In this document: positions 41,844 through 50,380 of the stretch, piece after piece
Position numbering within the stretch: the stretch's first letter is position 1
How the letters are laid out: each line of letters begins with the position of its first letter
DNA from: Streptomyces xanthii
GTDB lineage: Bacteria; Actinomycetota; Actinomycetes; Streptomycetales; Streptomycetaceae
Length of the DNA: 64,000 nucleotides
Direction of reading: 5' to 3'
Assembly (NCBI RefSeq): GCF_014621695.1
Contig: NZ_CP061281.1
Span: 186,001-250,000, forward strand
Position numbers and translations under genes: made by a program
Notes under the pieces: model-generated
Databases searched by the model: none
What the model was told of the DNA's origin: nothing
Seen by the model: the letters and a program-made list of their open reading frames with translations, nothing else

Positions 41844-43183
41844 CAGTGGTGCAGGCCTTCCGTGGTCACCAGGTTCCGGGTCTCGGGTGCCCAGGCGACG
41901 CTGGCCAGGGTGCCGAGGAGCAGGACGCCCGCCAGCCAGGCCATCGACCAGCCGACGCCGAGCCGGTCGAGGCTGATCGGCAGGATGAACGTGCCGACCG
42001 CGGAGGCGACCCTGCTCGTTCCGTTGAGGAAGCCGACACCGGCGCCGCGCAGTGCGGTCGGGAACAGCTCGGGCGGGTAGACCTGCGTGATGTTGGACGC
42101 GGCCGCCATCACGAACGTGTAGATGACGAAGGGCACCATGAGCACAAGGCCGGAGTGGTCGTTGAGCGCGGCCATCGCCGCGAGGCAGACGGTCAGGACG
42201 ACGAAGGTCCAGACGGTGAAGGGCCGGCGGCCCATGCGCTGCACCGGCCACAGTCCCACCACGCCGCCGAGCAGGAGGAACAGGTTGAGGACCGTGTTCT
42301 GCGCGTCCGCGTCCGCGACGTGGAGCGAGGCGAGGATCGTCGACATGAAGGTGTAGATCGCGAAGTACGGCAGGACCTGCGCACTGTAGAAGATCACGCC
42401 GAACCAGGTGTTGCGACGCTGTCCGGGGGCGAACAGTTCGCTGTAGCTCGGGGTGACCTCGGGCGCGGGCGGTGTGCCCTGGGCGGTGCGGGGTTCGGGT
42501 TCCTCCCCGAGGTAGCGGCGGCGGATCTCGTCGGCTTCCGCGACCCGGCCCCGGCTCGCGAGCCAGCTCGGCGACTCGGGGGTGCCGATCCGCAGGAACA
42601 GGACGAGCGCGGCCGGGAGAGCGCCCGCCGCCAGCAGCAGATGCGCGGAGGTGTCGCTGAGGGAGATGTAGGTGCCGAGGATGTTCGCCAGCACGTAGCC
42701 GACGGTCCACAGGACGGTGAGTGACCCGAGCAGCAGACCGCGCAGGTGCCGGGGCGAGAACTCGGAGAGGAGCGTCGGACCCACGGCGTAGTCGGCGCCG
42801 AGACCGAAGCCGATCAGCAGACGCAGGGCGAACAGGCTCCACGGATCGTGCGCCCAGAACTGTGCGGCGGAGGCGACCGTGATCAGGACGAAGTTGTACA
42901 GGTAGAGCTTCTGGCGTCCGATGGCGTCGGCCACGCGGCCGAGGATCACACTGCCGAAGAAGAGCCCGATCAGCGCGGAGGCACCGAGCAGGCCCTGCCA
43001 GACGCCGTTCAGGTGCATCGACGTCGACAGGGTCGGCAGGACGGCCCCGATCACCCCGAGCGCGAAGCCGTCGGAGAAGTTCGCACCGAACGTAGTGGCG
43101 GTCACTCGCAGGTGGAACCTGGTCAGACGTTCCTTGGGACTGCCGGGCACCGCTCTCGTCCGGACGGTTGCTTCGGTCGTCAT
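41843..43183 (-). CDS. MFS transporter (sugar/aromatic acid:H+ symporter type)
   Basis: 446 residues and 12 helices. MFS motif A appears as GRVADAIGRQKLYL in the 2-3 loop; PESPSWL after helix 6 and RMGRRPFTVW in the 8-9 loop are sugar-transporter-superfamily marks. GGGAGG precedes ATG 43183. First in a two-gene operon with the ammonia-lyase-like protein, so it probably imports that protein's ligand or substrate. Confidence 0.88.
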   Translation of the reverse strand: MTTEATVRTRAVPGSPKERLTRFHLRVTATTFGANFSDGFALGVIGAVLPTLSTSMHLNGVWQGLLGASALIGLFFGSVILGRVADAIGRQKLYLYNFVLITVASAAQFWAHDPWSLFALRLLIGFGLGADYAVGPTLLSEFSPRHLRGLLLGSLTVLWTVGYVLANILGTYISLSDTSAHLLLAAGALPAALVLFLRIGTPESPSWLASRGRVAEADEIRRRYLGEEPEPRTAQGTPPAPEVTPSYSELFAPGQRRNTWFGVIFYSAQVLPYFAIYTFMSTILASLHVADADAQNTVLNLFLLLGGVVGLWPVQRMGRRPFTVWTFVVLTVCLAAMAALNDHSGLVLMVPFVIYTFVMAAASNITQVYPPELFPTALRGAGVGFLNGTSRVASAVGTFILPISLDRLGVGWSMAWLAGVLLLGTLASVAWAPETRNLVTTEGLHH

Positions 43184-43624
43184 GAAGGCGCCTCCCGGCA
43201 CAGGGTGGGTGGGCCCGCGGCCGCCGTACGACGCCGGCCGGTGGGGGCGGCCGCCGATCGCGTGGGACCACGATGCGCGATGGTTCGGGTCAGAAGGTGC
43301 GGGCCGAAGAGCGTGCTCCGGTCTGCGGACGGCCACCGTCGCGGGGCTGTCCGCGAGGTGGCGCACTTACTGATGCGGTTCAGTGAAGCGCTTAAACGGA
43401 GGGTGGTCAAGAGTGAGAGCGCGTGTGAACCGGTCCGTCCCGGATGCCCGTCCCGGACGAATGCGCCGGTCACCGAGCCACCGCGGCCCGGGTCGCGGTG
43501 GACCTGGGCGGGGGTCGGCCGGTGACGGTCGTGTTGGCGAGGGTGCAGTGGTGAGCGCGGGCGGCCCGGCGGAGGGCGTCGGGCTACGGTCGCCGGGCTG
43601 GGGTCGGCCGCCGTGCGGCGAGCC
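43184..43624. other. 440-bp intergenic region between MFS and TetR genes
   Basis: No gene found on either strand. It holds the promoter region of the MFS-lyase operon with the TGAAGCGCTTAA site at 43384-43395, and otherwise GC-rich sequence without clear repeats. Confidence 0.5.
43384..43395. promoter_or_regulatory. LacI/GalR-type operator TGAAGCGCTTAA
   Basis: Central AAGCGCTT is a perfect palindrome with the CG centre typical of LacI-family sites. It lies about 200 bp upstream of the MFS start. The LacI-family gene at 39246 is the nearest candidate regulator. Confidence 0.4.
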
Positions 43625-44260
43625 TCAGCGGCCTGCGCCGGTGGCGGTCGCGGTCGCGGTCGCGGTCGCGGTACGCGACCGCGGTGCCAGGGCCGCGCGC
43701 AGTGCCGGGGCCAGGACGTGCCGGGTCTCGGCCGGGGTGAGGGCGGCCGGGGTGGGGAGCGGGTTGAGGTAGCGGGTGTAGATGAGGCCGCCGAGGATCG
43801 TCACCACGGCCGTGGCACGGGCGGTCGCGTCACGGCCGCCGAGAAATTCAACAAGCCGGGCCAGCAGTTCCTGTTCCAGGTACTCGCGGATCACCTCGGC
43901 GGCCTCGTCGCCCTGGGCGGTGAGCTGGAGGAAGTCGGCGTCCTCCCACAGGCCCGTCACCGCGTCGATCAGACGGTCGGGGAGGGTGCTCGGGTCACCG
44001 CCGAGGACGTCGTCCACCGCCAGCGCGTTGGCGCACTGGAACTGCATCACGTCCGCGAACAGGCCCTTCTTCGAGCCGAAGTGGTACGCGATGAGTGCCG
44101 GGTCGACACCCGCCGCCGCGCCCACGGCACGCACCGTGGTGCGCTTGTAGCCGCGCTCCAGGAACAGCGCGCGGGCAGCCGAGACGATCGACTCGCGGGT
44201 CGGCGGGTTGCCGCGGGGGCGACCTCGGGTGCGGGCGGGGGCAGGGGCGGCGTTATTCAT
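43625..44260 (-). CDS. TetR-family transcriptional regulator
   Basis: 211 residues. TetR helix-turn-helix at about 22-66 (TRESIVSAARALFLERGYKR, TTVRAVGAAAGVDPALIAYHF). The C-terminal domain is of the TetR_C_17-like type (GRDATARATAVVTILGGLIYTRY). The last residues are a Thr-Ala repeat encoded by GCGGTC hexamers. Divergent from the NAD(P)-binding oxidoreductase operon 76 bases away, which it probably controls. Confidence 0.88.
   Translation of the reverse strand: MNNAAPAPARTRGRPRGNPPTRESIVSAARALFLERGYKRTTVRAVGAAAGVDPALIAYHFGSKKGLFADVMQFQCANALAVDDVLGGDPSTLPDRLIDAVTGLWEDADFLQLTAQGDEAAEVIREYLEQELLARLVEFLGGRDATARATAVVTILGGLIYTRYLNPLPTPAALTPAETRHVLAPALRAALAPRSRTATATATATATGAGR
43644..43673. repeat. 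Hexanucleotide tandem repeat in the TetR gene (GCGGTC x4 plus GCGGTA)
   Basis: Four perfect and one imperfect copies, encoding (Thr-Ala)n near the C-terminus on the minus strand. Six-base units keep frame when copy number changes, so length variation would alter only the tail. Confidence 0.85.
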
Positions 44261-44336
44261 CAGCGTTGAGCCTGCGTGGGGTGATCGGCACAGTCAAGGG
44301 CGTTCCGACCACCGCACGAGGGGATGACCCGACACC

Positions 44337-45032
44337 ATGCGCATCGCAGTCTTCGGCGCCAACGGACCGACCGGCCGCCACCTCACCGACCAGGCCCTCG
44401 ACGCCGGCCACGAGGTCGTCGCCGTGACCCGCCGCCCCGGCTCCCTCTCCCCCACGCGTCCCGGTCTCACCGTGGCCGTCGCCGACGCCACCGATCCGGC
44501 CGCTGTCGACGCCGCGCTCAGCGGGACGGACGCGGTCCTGTCCGCGCTGGGCGCGCGCTTCAGCAAGGAGACCATCACGACGTACTCGGCGAGCTCCACG
44601 GCCATCACGGAGGCCATGACCCGCCACGGCATCAACCGGCTCCTCGCCGTCAGCTCGAGCATCGCCGACCCGCACTGGCGCCCCACCGGCGCGCACTTCT
44701 TCAACCACGTCCTGGACCCGCTGGTGAACCGGCGCCTCGGCCGCACCCTCCACGAGGACATGCGCCGCATGGAGGACCTGATCCGTCGAACCGAGCTCGA
44801 CTGGACCCTCGTCCGGCCCTCGGGACTCTTCGAGCACCCCGTCGTCACGGACTTCCACACCGCCGAGACCAGCGCCGACGGCGTCTTCACCGCCCGCGCG
44901 GACCTCGCCGCGAGCATGCTGCGCGAACTGGAGGAACGGCTCTACGTGCGCACCGCGATGGGCGTCATCACCACGGCCGTCAAGCCGAACATCGCCAAGC
45001 TCATCTGGAACGAAGGCGTGAAGAAGAAGTGA
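44337..45032 (+). CDS. NAD(P)H-binding atypical SDR (NmrA/YwnB-like)
   Basis: 231 residues. Glycine-rich loop FGANGPTGRHL (6-16), DATDPAAVDAAL, AVSSSIADP and LVRPSGLF follow the NAD(P)-binding PF13460 pattern. The YxxxK of classical SDRs is lacking. AGGGG lies before the ATG. First of an operon with the PPOX-class gene, and probably under the divergent TetR protein. Confidence 0.85.
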   Translation: MRIAVFGANGPTGRHLTDQALDAGHEVVAVTRRPGSLSPTRPGLTVAVADATDPAAVDAALSGTDAVLSALGARFSKETITTYSASSTAITEAMTRHGINRLLAVSSSIADPHWRPTGAHFFNHVLDPLVNRRLGRTLHEDMRRMEDLIRRTELDWTLVRPSGLFEHPVVTDFHTAETSADGVFTARADLAASMLRELEERLYVRTAMGVITTAVKPNIAKLIWNEGVKKK

Positions 45033-45460
45033 GCCGGGCGAAGGCCACACCGGCGGCCATGACGACGGCCGCGGAACTCCCGGGCTCCGTAAGGAAGTTC
45101 CTCGACCGCCCCCACACGGCCACCTTCACCACCCTCCGCCCCGACGGCACCCCACACGTCACGCCGGTCCGCTTCACCTTTGACGCGGTCACCGGCCTGG
45201 CCCGGGTCACCACCCGGGCGGGAGCCCGCAAAGCCCGGAACGTGACGGCGGGTGGGCCGGCGGCCCCCGTCGCCCTCTGCCAGGCGGACGGCTTCCGCTG
45301 GGCCACCCTCGAAGGCTGCGCCACCGTGACCGAGGATCCCGTACGCCTGGCCGAGGCGGTCCGCCGGTACACCGCCCGCTACCACGCGGTCCCGCCCACC
45401 CCACCGGACCTGGTCGTCATCGAGATCGCCGTCGACCGCGTCCTGCGCCTCAACCTCTGA
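45029..45460 (+). CDS. PPOX-class F420/FMN-dependent enzyme
   Basis: 143 residues, a split beta-barrel of the pyridoxamine-phosphate-oxidase-like superfamily (TATFTTLRPDGTPHVTPVRF, ARKARNV, VALCQADGFRWATLEG). The family includes F420-dependent reductases and haem-degrading enzymes. GTG 45029 overlaps the preceding TGA (GTGA), which indicates coupling; ATG 45059 is an alternative without a ribosome site. Confidence 0.82.
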   Translation: MSRAKATPAAMTTAAELPGSVRKFLDRPHTATFTTLRPDGTPHVTPVRFTFDAVTGLARVTTRAGARKARNVTAGGPAAPVALCQADGFRWATLEGCATVTEDPVRLAEAVRRYTARYHAVPPTPPDLVVIEIAVDRVLRLNL

Positions 45461-45495
45461 CCGATTCCCCGGACCGAAAGCGACGTGACACCGCG

Positions 45496-46371
45496 ATGCC
45501 CACCCTCCCCGTCCTCGACTCCACCCTCCACCACCGCGAGTCCGGCGATCCCGACGGACTGCCGTTCGTCTTCCTCCACGGCAACCCCACCTCCTCCCAC
45601 CTGTGGCGGAACGTACTGCCGGGTGTCGCCGCACCCGGCCGCCGCCTCCTGGCGCCCGACCTCATCGGCATGGGCGACTCCGGGAAACCCCGCATCGCCT
45701 ACTCCTTCGACGACCACGCCCGCTATCTCGACGCCTGGTTCGACGCCCTGGGCCTCGCCGAGGCCGTCCTGATCGGCCACGACTGGGGCGGCGCGCTCGC
45801 CTTCGACCGAGCCGCACGCCTCCCGGAACGTGTCCGCGGCCTCGCCTTCACCGAGACGATCCTCAAGCCGCTGGAAGGTGACGAATTCCCTTCCGCAGGA
45901 CGGGAGTTGTTCACCCTGCTGCGCACCCCGGGAGTGGGCGAGGAGATGATCCTGGAGAAGTCGCTGTTCATCGAAGGACTCCCGGACACGATGGCCACGC
46001 CCCTCGACCCCGCCGACCTGGACGTCTACCGCCGCCCCTTCCCCACCCCGCACAGCCGCCGGCCGGTGCTGGCATGGACCCGCATGATGCCGTTCGACGC
46101 CGAGCCCGCCGACGTCGTGGCCCACATCGAACGCTACGACGCCTGGCTGACCGCCAGCCCTGACGTCCCCAAGCTGCTCGCCGCGTTCGAGCCGGGCCCC
46201 GGCGCGATGACCGACCAGGGCGCCGTCGCCTGGTGCGAGGAGAACATCGCGGGCCTGGAGGTGTCGCGCCACGGCCCGGCCGGCCACCACTCCCCCGAGG
46301 ATCGCCCCGAGGAACTGGCCGCGGCGATCAGCGCCTGGGCCGACCGCCACGGGCTGACCCGCCTCGGATGA
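45496..46371 (+). CDS. Haloalkane dehalogenase (alpha/beta hydrolase)
   Basis: 291 residues. [12 protein letters not shown] carries halide-stabilising N30. The nucleophile elbow GHDWGGAL has D96 with halide-binding W97, and the catalytic His lies in [14 protein letters not shown]. The Asp nucleophile instead of Ser, and the Trp after it, distinguish dehalogenases from esterases. Size is normal for the DhaA/LinB group. The stop overlaps a start (ATGA) in the next region. Confidence 0.88.
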   Translation: MPTLPVLDSTLHHRESGDPDGLPFVFLHGNPTSSHLWRNVLPGVAAPGRRLLAPDLIGMGDSGKPRIAYSFDDHARYLDAWFDALGLAEAVLIGHDWGGALAFDRAARLPERVRGLAFTETILKPLEGDEFPSAGRELFTLLRTPGVGEEMILEKSLFIEGLPDTMATPLDPADLDVYRRPFPTPHSRRPVLAWTRMMPFDAEPADVVAHIERYDAWLTASPDVPKLLAAFEPGPGAMTDQGAVAWCEENIAGLEVSRHGPAGHHSPEDRPEELAAAISAWADRHGLTRLG

Positions 46372-46427
46372 ACCCTGTCCGCGCCCCTGGCCCGGCGGGC
46401 GGCGCGTCCCGCGAAGCATCCTCGGGT

Positions 46428-47380
46428 GTGCGGGCTGTGCCGCATGATGAGCCCGTGGACTTCGAGCCGTACAGAGGTGAGCTGGTGGCGTTCTGCTACC
46501 GGATGCTGGGGTCGGTGCACGAGGCCGAGGATCTGGTGCAGGAGACACTGCTGCGTGCCTGGAGGCCCGCGACCGCTACGACCCGGCGCGCGCGTCGGTA
46601 CGGACCTGGCTGTACCGGATCGCGACCAACGTGTGCCTGACCGCACTGGAGGGCCGCAGTCGGCGGCCGCTGCCGTCCGGCCTGGGAGCGCCGAGCGGCA
46701 ACCCCGAGGCCCCGCTGACGCCGGCGCTCGAGGTGCCCTGGCTGGAGCCGTTCCCCGACGCGCGGTTCGATGTGGAGGTCCGGGCCGATCTGCGGCTTGC
46801 GTGGGTGGCGGCCGTGCAGGTCCTGCCGGCGCGGCAGCGGGCGGTACTGGTGCTGCGGGAGGTACTGGCCTTCAGCGCCGCCGAGGTCGCCGAGCAGTTG
46901 GGGACGTCGGTCGCGGCGGTCAACAGCGCCTTGCAGCGCGCCCGTGCCGGCCTCGCCGACGTGGGCGACGCCAGTACGGTCACTGAGCCGGCGGATCCCG
47001 AGGTGCGAGCGGTCGTCCGGCGCTACATGGAGGCGTTCGAGGCGGCGGACGTGCCCGCGCTCGTACGGCTGCTGGCCGACGACGCGATCCTGGAGATGCC
47101 GCCGGTTCCGCTGTGGTACCTCGGCAGCCAGGACTACGGCCGATTCATGGAGCGGGTGTTCCGGATGCGGGGCAGCGGGTGGCTCGTGCGGGAGCTCACC
47201 GCCTGCGCGCAGCCCGCCCTCGCCGCCTACGCGCCGGAGCCCGGCGGCGGCCACCGACTGCACACCCTCCAGGTCCTCACGGTCACCGCCGGCCGCATCA
47301 CACACAACGTGGTGTTCGCCGACCCCCGCCTCTTCGACACCTTCGACCTGCCCAGGGAAATTCCCGCGAGGAAGTCCTGA
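46428..47380 (+). pseudogene. ECF sigma factor (SigJ/ECF41-like with SnoaL tail) split by a frameshift
   Basis: The first frame gives region 2 ([34 protein letters not shown]) and then nonsense to a stop at 46640. The second frame continues [26 protein letters not shown], region 4 (LPARQRAVLVLREVLAFSA) and a SnoaL-like domain (about 150 residues) to 47380. One extra G in the GG run at about 46564-46565 would join them as [11 protein letters not shown]. So the gene as given is broken by a one-base deletion, real or a sequencing error. The frame opens from GTG 46428 or ATG 46368. Confidence 0.8.
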
Positions 47381-47449
47381 CGCGAGCGATGAGTCACGGC
47401 GGTGCCGCCAGTACGTACTGATGAGCACCGAACCGAAGGGAAACTCATC

Positions 47450-48013
47450 GTGAGCGTCATCGTCATCGAGTTCATCACCCTGGACGGGGTCGTGTCCGAC
47501 CCGGACGGATCCGCGGGAACGCCGCGGGGCGGCTGGGCATTCCGGCACGGCCCGCAGGCGGTGGCCGGGGACAAGTTCCGGCTCGGCCGCACGCTGGACG
47601 AGGGGGTGCTCCTGCTCGGGCGCACCACCTGGCAGCTGTTCTCCCGGCTCTGGCCGGGCCGCGACGACCCGTTCGCCACCCGCATGAACACCGTCCCGAA
47701 GCTGATCGCCTCCCGCACCCTGTCGCAGACCGACACCTCGGCCTGGGCGAACTCCACGCTCCTCGACGGCGACCTGGTCGACGCCGTCAAGCGTGAGAGC
47801 CGCGACGTGATCATCACCGGAAGCCTCAGCGTCGTGGACCAGCTGAGGGCCGCCGACCTGGTCGACGAGTACCGCCTGCTGACCTTCCCCAGCGTGCTCG
47901 GCACGGGCAGACACCTCTTCCCGACCGACGGCCCCCGAGCCGAACTGGACTGCCTCTCCACGCAGCAGATCGGCGCCGCCGTCCTCACCCACTACCGCAG
48001 GGCGGCGCGGTGA
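47450..48013 (+). CDS. Dihydrofolate-reductase/RibD-C-domain family protein
   Basis: 187 residues. VIEFITLDGVVSDP, LLLGRTTWQLFSRLWP, VIITGSLSVVDQLRAADLVDEYRL and FPSVLGTGRHLF are the standard RibD C-terminal (DHFR-like) signatures, with an NADPH site expected in the ITGS loop. Starts at GTG 47450 with GAAGGG upstream. Often called a dihydrofolate reductase family protein; the real reaction is unknown. Commonly found behind SigJ-like sigma factors, as here. Confidence 0.85.
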   Translation: MSVIVIEFITLDGVVSDPDGSAGTPRGGWAFRHGPQAVAGDKFRLGRTLDEGVLLLGRTTWQLFSRLWPGRDDPFATRMNTVPKLIASRTLSQTDTSAWANSTLLDGDLVDAVKRESRDVIITGSLSVVDQLRAADLVDEYRLLTFPSVLGTGRHLFPTDGPRAELDCLSTQQIGAAVLTHYRRAAR

Positions 48014-48099
48014 CCGCTCACCGCGGCCTCCTGTGCAGGTCCCCCCGGCAGAACAGATGATCGCGACAGGACCGGTCGCGGTCGTGCGGGCGAAGGAAG

Positions 48100-48594
48100 C
48101 TAGTACGCGGCGCTGAGCGCCAGGCCCGACAGATACAGCTCGCAGTCATAGACCGAGAGGTCCTCCTCCGGCTCCTCCTCCTCGGTGTAGAGGGCGCGGC
48201 CGTCTTCCGTCAGGAGATGGACACCGAGTTCGGCCGCGCTCTCGGGCTCCGGCGGCGCCGGGTGACCGCCGTCCGGGCAGGTACACGCAGGCGACTCGGC
48301 GAAGGTCTGCCGAAAGCTCCGCAGGACACCCTCGTACGCCCGGATCAGGTCCTCCTGATCGGACAGACGCGCCTCTACATACCAGGACATGGCGTAGAGC
48401 AGGACCAGGTAGCCCGAGCGTTCGAACCTGCCCTGCTCTGTGCCCTGTCGGGCGAGCGCGGCGTCAGCGTCGGCCACGAGCCGGCCCAGCGTCTCGACGG
48501 GGTCGCCCGAGGGATAGTCGACCGCGATGGAACCCAGTTCACGGCACAGACGGTCGTGTTCCGTGCTGAGTGCCGGCGCCTGCTCTGTCATCAC
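48100..48594 (-). CDS. Hypothetical acidic protein
   Basis: 164 residues, not recognised. The N-terminal half is helical (LSTEHDRLCRELGSIAVDYP, VLLYAMSWYVEARLSDQEDL). CTCPDGGH near 105 could bind metal, and EEEEPEEDLSVYDCELYL forms a strongly acidic stretch near the end. No signal peptide or membrane helix. Divergent from the SAM-riboswitch leader. A helical, possibly protein-binding, cytoplasmic protein. Confidence 0.6.
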   Translation of the reverse strand: MMTEQAPALSTEHDRLCRELGSIAVDYPSGDPVETLGRLVADADAALARQGTEQGRFERSGYLVLLYAMSWYVEARLSDQEDLIRAYEGVLRSFRQTFAESPACTCPDGGHPAPPEPESAAELGVHLLTEDGRALYTEEEEPEEDLSVYDCELYLSGLALSAAY

Positions 48595-48713
48595 TCACAT
48601 CCTTGCGTCGTCCTGCCGGTCACGCTCGCTGCCGGAAGAGCATGCATGGTGCGGGGCCCGGCCCTGGCCCGGAGCCCCCGGTCTGCGGCGGGCGGAGTCT
48701 TGCTATTGTCTTC

Positions 48714-48858
48714 GCGAATCATCCAGAGGGGTGGAGGGACCGGCCCTACGAAGCCCCGGCAACTCCCCGGTCGACTCGGTGCTCATTCTTTGCGCCGCGC
48801 CGTCGGGTCCAGTGCCAACTCCGGCCCGCGCCAACGTGGCGTGGGAAAAGATGAGGAG
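48714..48858 (+). promoter_or_regulatory. SAM-I (S-box) riboswitch
   Basis: The conserved S-box core is present: AGAGGGGTGGAGGGACCGGC followed by CCTACGAAGCCCCGGCAA, then GTGCCAACTCCGGCC and the closing GGGAAAAGATGAGG. P1 can form from TCATC (48719-48723) with GATGA (48850-48854). The 3' strand of P1 overlaps the GAGGAG ribosome site (48853-48858) of a 36-codon ORF, so SAM binding would hide it and act at translation. Rfam family SAM (RF00162). Confidence 0.9.
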
Positions 48859-48863
48859 ACACG

Positions 48864-48974
48864 GTGCTCTCTGTGCTGCCCTTCACCCAAGCCCTGTCCG
48901 TCCCGGGCTTTCCGCATACCCGTCTCGTGATGTCTGCGGCTGCTCGGCCGATGTCTTCGGCCGTTTCTCGCTGA
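48864..48974 (+). CDS. Leader ORF of 36 codons directly behind the SAM riboswitch
   Basis: GTG 48864 lies 5 bases after GAGGAG in the riboswitch P1 stem and opens 36 codons beginning MLSVLPFTQALSVPGF to TGA 48972-48974. There is no domain. It is the only frame whose ribosome site is exposed or hidden by the riboswitch. A hairpin with TTT lies near its end. It could be a leader peptide coupling SAM level to expression of the IclR gene 72 bases downstream, or a decayed gene start. Confidence 0.45.
   Translation: MLSVLPFTQALSVPGFPHTRLVMSAAARPMSSAVSR
48945..48966 (+). terminator. Hairpin plus TTT in the IclR leader
   Basis: CGGCCGA (48945-48951) pairs with TCGGCCG (48957-48963) around a 5-base loop and is followed by TTT. 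It lies at the end of the leader ORF, about 90 bases past the riboswitch, so translation of that ORF would disrupt it: an attenuator arrangement. Confidence 0.5.
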
Positions 48975-49046
48975 TCATCCCTGCCCTCGCCCAGGCGAGG
49001 TCTCCGCGATCCCTCTTCGCGTCCTGAGACTGGAGTAGCTCTTTCC

Positions 49047-49769
49047 ATGGACATTTCGGATATTTCCAGTGGTGTCGGCGTCCTCGACAAGACCGCAGTG
49101 ATCATGGGTGCGCTGGCGTCGGGGCCCGCCACCCTGGCGGGTCTGGTCGCCGCCACCGGCCTGTCCCGGCCCACCGCCCACCGGCTCGCCACCGCCCTCG
49201 AACGCCACCGTCTCGTCGGCAGGGACCTCCAGGGCCGGTTCGTCCTCGGCCCCTGGCTCGCCGAGCTCTCGGCCGCGTCGAGCGAGGACCATCTGCTGAC
49301 CGCGGCGGGTCCGGTCCTCACCGCCCTGCGTGACACGACCGGTGAGAGCACGCAGCTCTACCGGCGCCAAGGGGAGATGCGTGTCTGCGTCGCCGCCGCG
49401 GAGCGGACGGCCGGCCTGCGTGACACGGTGCCCGTCGGTTCCGCATTCCCCATGAAGGTCGGCTCCGCCTCCCAGGTCCTGCTGGCCTGGGAGGAACCGG
49501 AGCGCTACCACCACGGCCTGCAGGGCGCGCACTTCACGGCCAGGACCCTGAGCGGCGTCCGGCGCCGGGGCTGGGCCCAGTCGATCGGCGAACGCGAACC
49601 CGGCATGGCCTCCGTCTCGGCGCCGGTGCGGGACCCGGCTCGTCGGGTCGTGGCCGCGGTCACGGTGACCGGCCCGGTTCAACGTCTCACCCGCCACCCC
49701 GGCGCACGGCTCGCGAAGGTCGCCGTCGACGCGGCCGACCGCCTCACCGAGGCCGTCCACGCCTCCTGA
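49047..49769 (+). CDS. NdgR-like IclR-family regulator
   Basis: 240 residues. Winged helix at about 12-68 (GPATLAGLVAATGLSRPTAH, RFVLGPWLAEL), then the IclR effector domain (LYRRQGEMRVCVAAAERTAG, RDTVPVGSAFPMKVGSASQV, GWAQSIGEREPGMASVSAPV). It closely follows the S. coelicolor NdgR sequence as I know it. NdgR controls leucine, cysteine and methionine-related genes. An S-box leader upstream fits a paralogue tuned to methionine/SAM supply. The ribosome site is weak (GGAG 13 bases ahead). Confidence 0.88.
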   Translation: MDISDISSGVGVLDKTAVIMGALASGPATLAGLVAATGLSRPTAHRLATALERHRLVGRDLQGRFVLGPWLAELSAASSEDHLLTAAGPVLTALRDTTGESTQLYRRQGEMRVCVAAAERTAGLRDTVPVGSAFPMKVGSASQVLLAWEEPERYHHGLQGAHFTARTLSGVRRRGWAQSIGEREPGMASVSAPVRDPARRVVAAVTVTGPVQRLTRHPGARLAKVAVDAADRLTEAVHAS

Positions 49770-49795
49770 CGGCGGATTCGGAACACCGGCCGATG

Positions 49796-50380
49796 TCAGG
49801 CCCCGAAGGATGCGGCGGCCCTTGCGGCCCGTTCGAGCTTCGCGCGGTGGTCGGCGCGGGCCTGTTCGTCGATCGGCCGCTCGTGTTCGGCGCGCAGACC
49901 GGTCCGGCCGTCGACGCCCTCGCGCAGGATGTCGGCTTGTCCGGTGTGCCGGACGGTCTCGCCGAGGACGTGAACCAGGATGACGAACAGGTTGGTGCCG
50001 GAGTGCGGCTGCGGCCACCAGGGCACGTGGCCGGAGGCGTCGAGGGAGAGTTCGTCGATCGTGGCGTCCGAGTGTTTCCAGGTGCGCCGGTAGAACGCGA
50101 CGATCTCGTCACGGGTCTCGTCCTCGGTCGCCCACTGGTCACTGCCGTCGGAGTCCTGCCACCGGCACAGCGGTTCCGGGGACGGGCGGTCGAAGACCTC
50201 GCCGAAGTACCTGGCCTCGACGGTGGCCACGTGTTTGACGAGGCCGAGGAGGTTGGTCCCCGTCGCGGTCAGGGGTCGGCGGGCGTCGTACTCGGACAGG
50301 CCGTCGAGTTTCCAGAGCAGGGCCTCGCGGTCCCGCCGCAGCCTGCCGTGCAGGTTGTCCTTCGCGAATGCGTCGATCAT
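49796..50380 (-). CDS. DinB/DUF664-family protein
   Basis: 194 residues, a four-helix DinB-like bundle. LLGLVKHVATVEARYFGEVF carries the first His and HVLGETVRHTGQADILRE the second His pair, the usual metal-binding triad. A probable thiol-dependent or metal-dependent transferase of unknown substrate. The start overlaps the MFS stop by 4 bases (ATGA), so it is the second gene of that operon. Confidence 0.85.
   Translation of the reverse strand: MIDAFAKDNLHGRLRRDREALLWKLDGLSEYDARRPLTATGTNLLGLVKHVATVEARYFGEVFDRPSPEPLCRWQDSDGSDQWATEDETRDEIVAFYRRTWKHSDATIDELSLDASGHVPWWPQPHSGTNLFVILVHVLGETVRHTGQADILREGVDGRTGLRAEHERPIDEQARADHRAKLERAARAAASFGA

Noticed and set aside
41844..43271. 476-codon N-terminal extension of the ammonia-lyase-like gene
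   Set aside because: It is the out-of-frame shadow of the MFS gene; the homologous part begins at ATG 41843.
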